The notes below the pieces were generated by a model. That model was not told the origin of the DNA, searched no databases, and was given only the letters and a program-made list of their open reading frames with translations. A DNA stretch of 32,723 nt from Synergistaceae bacterium (GTDB lineage Bacteria > Synergistota > Synergistia > Synergistales > Aminobacteriaceae). Below are positions 32,569 through 32,723 of this stretch, piece after piece. The stretch lies in the NCBI GenBank assembly GCA_017449135.1, contig JAFSKE010000037.1, positions 1 through 32,723 of the forward strand. The letters are read 5' to 3'. How positions within the stretch are numbered: position 1 is the first letter of the stretch; each line of letters begins with the position of its first letter. A program made the translations under genes and the position numbers.

Positions 32569-32723
32569 TTTCCCAGCCTCCTTTAATTCTTCGCCTAATT
32601 TCTTATTTACACTTAAACATACTCCAATTACGGTTTTTACGTTCTCCCTGACGTTTTCATCGCCGATTGAAATTGTTTTTTCGACATAGTCGATTACTTC
32701 GTCAGCTTTTGCACCCTTCGCCA
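32371..32723 (-). CDS. C-terminal part of an Rpn-like recombination-promoting nuclease, cut by window edge
   Basis: The frame is open from the window edge to a TAG at 32371, about 117 codons, so the gene starts outside. The visible residues are helical and charged (DEVIDYVEKTISIGDENVRE, then EDIEKAVHDDRERVARDML). They end in LPFSLIEEISKLSGDVIRNLAVSLGI. This last part resembles the C-terminal tail of Rpn/PD-(D/E)xK transposase-like nucleases, where a helical stretch is followed by an I-x-x-x-T/S-x-L-S-x-x-x-I-x-x-L motif. The nuclease domain itself is outside, so the family call is tentative. It converges on the HEPN-S1-ankyrin gene. Confidence 0.6.
   Translation of the reverse strand, partial: AKGAKADEVIDYVEKTISIGDENVRENVKTVIGVCLSVNKKLGEELKEAGKMDDVFRDTFRYLFEEDIEKAVHDDRERVARDMLKKNLPFSLIEEISKLSGDVIRNLAVSLGIAVV

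Noticed and set aside
32345-32689. Plus-strand open frame at the right edge
   Set aside because: It overlaps the hairpin and the minus-strand Rpn-like frame, which has a strong ribosome site and a protein-like charged composition; the plus-strand translation is Ser/Phe-rich and featureless.

Overview
The window is an AT-rich bacterial chromosome segment, densely packed with mostly housekeeping genes and carrying several small defence or toxin-antitoxin modules. It uses the standard code, with TGA as a stop, and starts at ATG, GTG and TTG. The likely source is an anaerobic, amino-acid-fermenting, probably Gram-negative bacterium. The reasons are an indolepyruvate:ferredoxin oxidoreductase / aryl-CoA ligase / ACT operon, superoxide reductase with ferritin, a PmtA-like phospholipid methyltransferase, and a SpoIID-like protein inside a ruvCAB-queA operon in a genome with no sporulation gene in view. 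A host-associated member of Synergistota fits best. This is an inference from gene content and order, not a database match.

Layout. 1-2378 (+): the end of a comEA-like gene, a comEC lacking its C-terminal nuclease-like domain, and a YafQ-type toxin-antitoxin pair. 2380-8456 (-): one tight operon nadE-yebC-ruvC-ruvA-ruvB-spoIID-queA. 8598-9953 (+): radA. 9956-12180 (-): a large PilW-like pilin, then a DUF4160 protein with an unusual N-terminal extension and a DUF2442 partner. 12279-14066 (+): superoxide reductase, ferritin, a hairpin-rich repeat, and a TIGR02757 protein. 14020-19004 (-): a PmtA-like methyltransferase, dnaN, recF, mnmG and a DciA/DUF721 gene, a replication-type cluster without dnaA. 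19081-20460 (+): a cysteine-free sirtuin coupled to an AbrB/PIN pair. 20491-24523 (+): an unrecognised 468-residue protein, metA and a chemoreceptor. 24520-26332 (+): a restriction-modification pair whose methylase overlaps the chemoreceptor stop. 26363-30429 (-): iorA-iorB-paaK-ACT. 30571-32298 (+): a protein with two HEPN/DUF4145-like domains, S1-like domains and ankyrin repeats. 32371 to the edge (-): the C-terminal part of an Rpn-like gene.

The most interesting part is the right end. Two genes face each other tail to tail across a shared hairpin. Each contains, in its own reading frame, a strong Shine-Dalgarno sequence followed by an ATG, which would give a separate small C-terminal protein. 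For Rpn nucleases this gene-within-gene design is known to make an intragenic antitoxin. The HEPN-S1-ankyrin gene appears to use the same design with an ankyrin domain as the small product, which I do not know to be described. The DUF4160 gene may be a third, weaker case.

No tRNA, rRNA, CRISPR array or insertion sequence was recognised. No gene-free stretch exceeds 300 bases.
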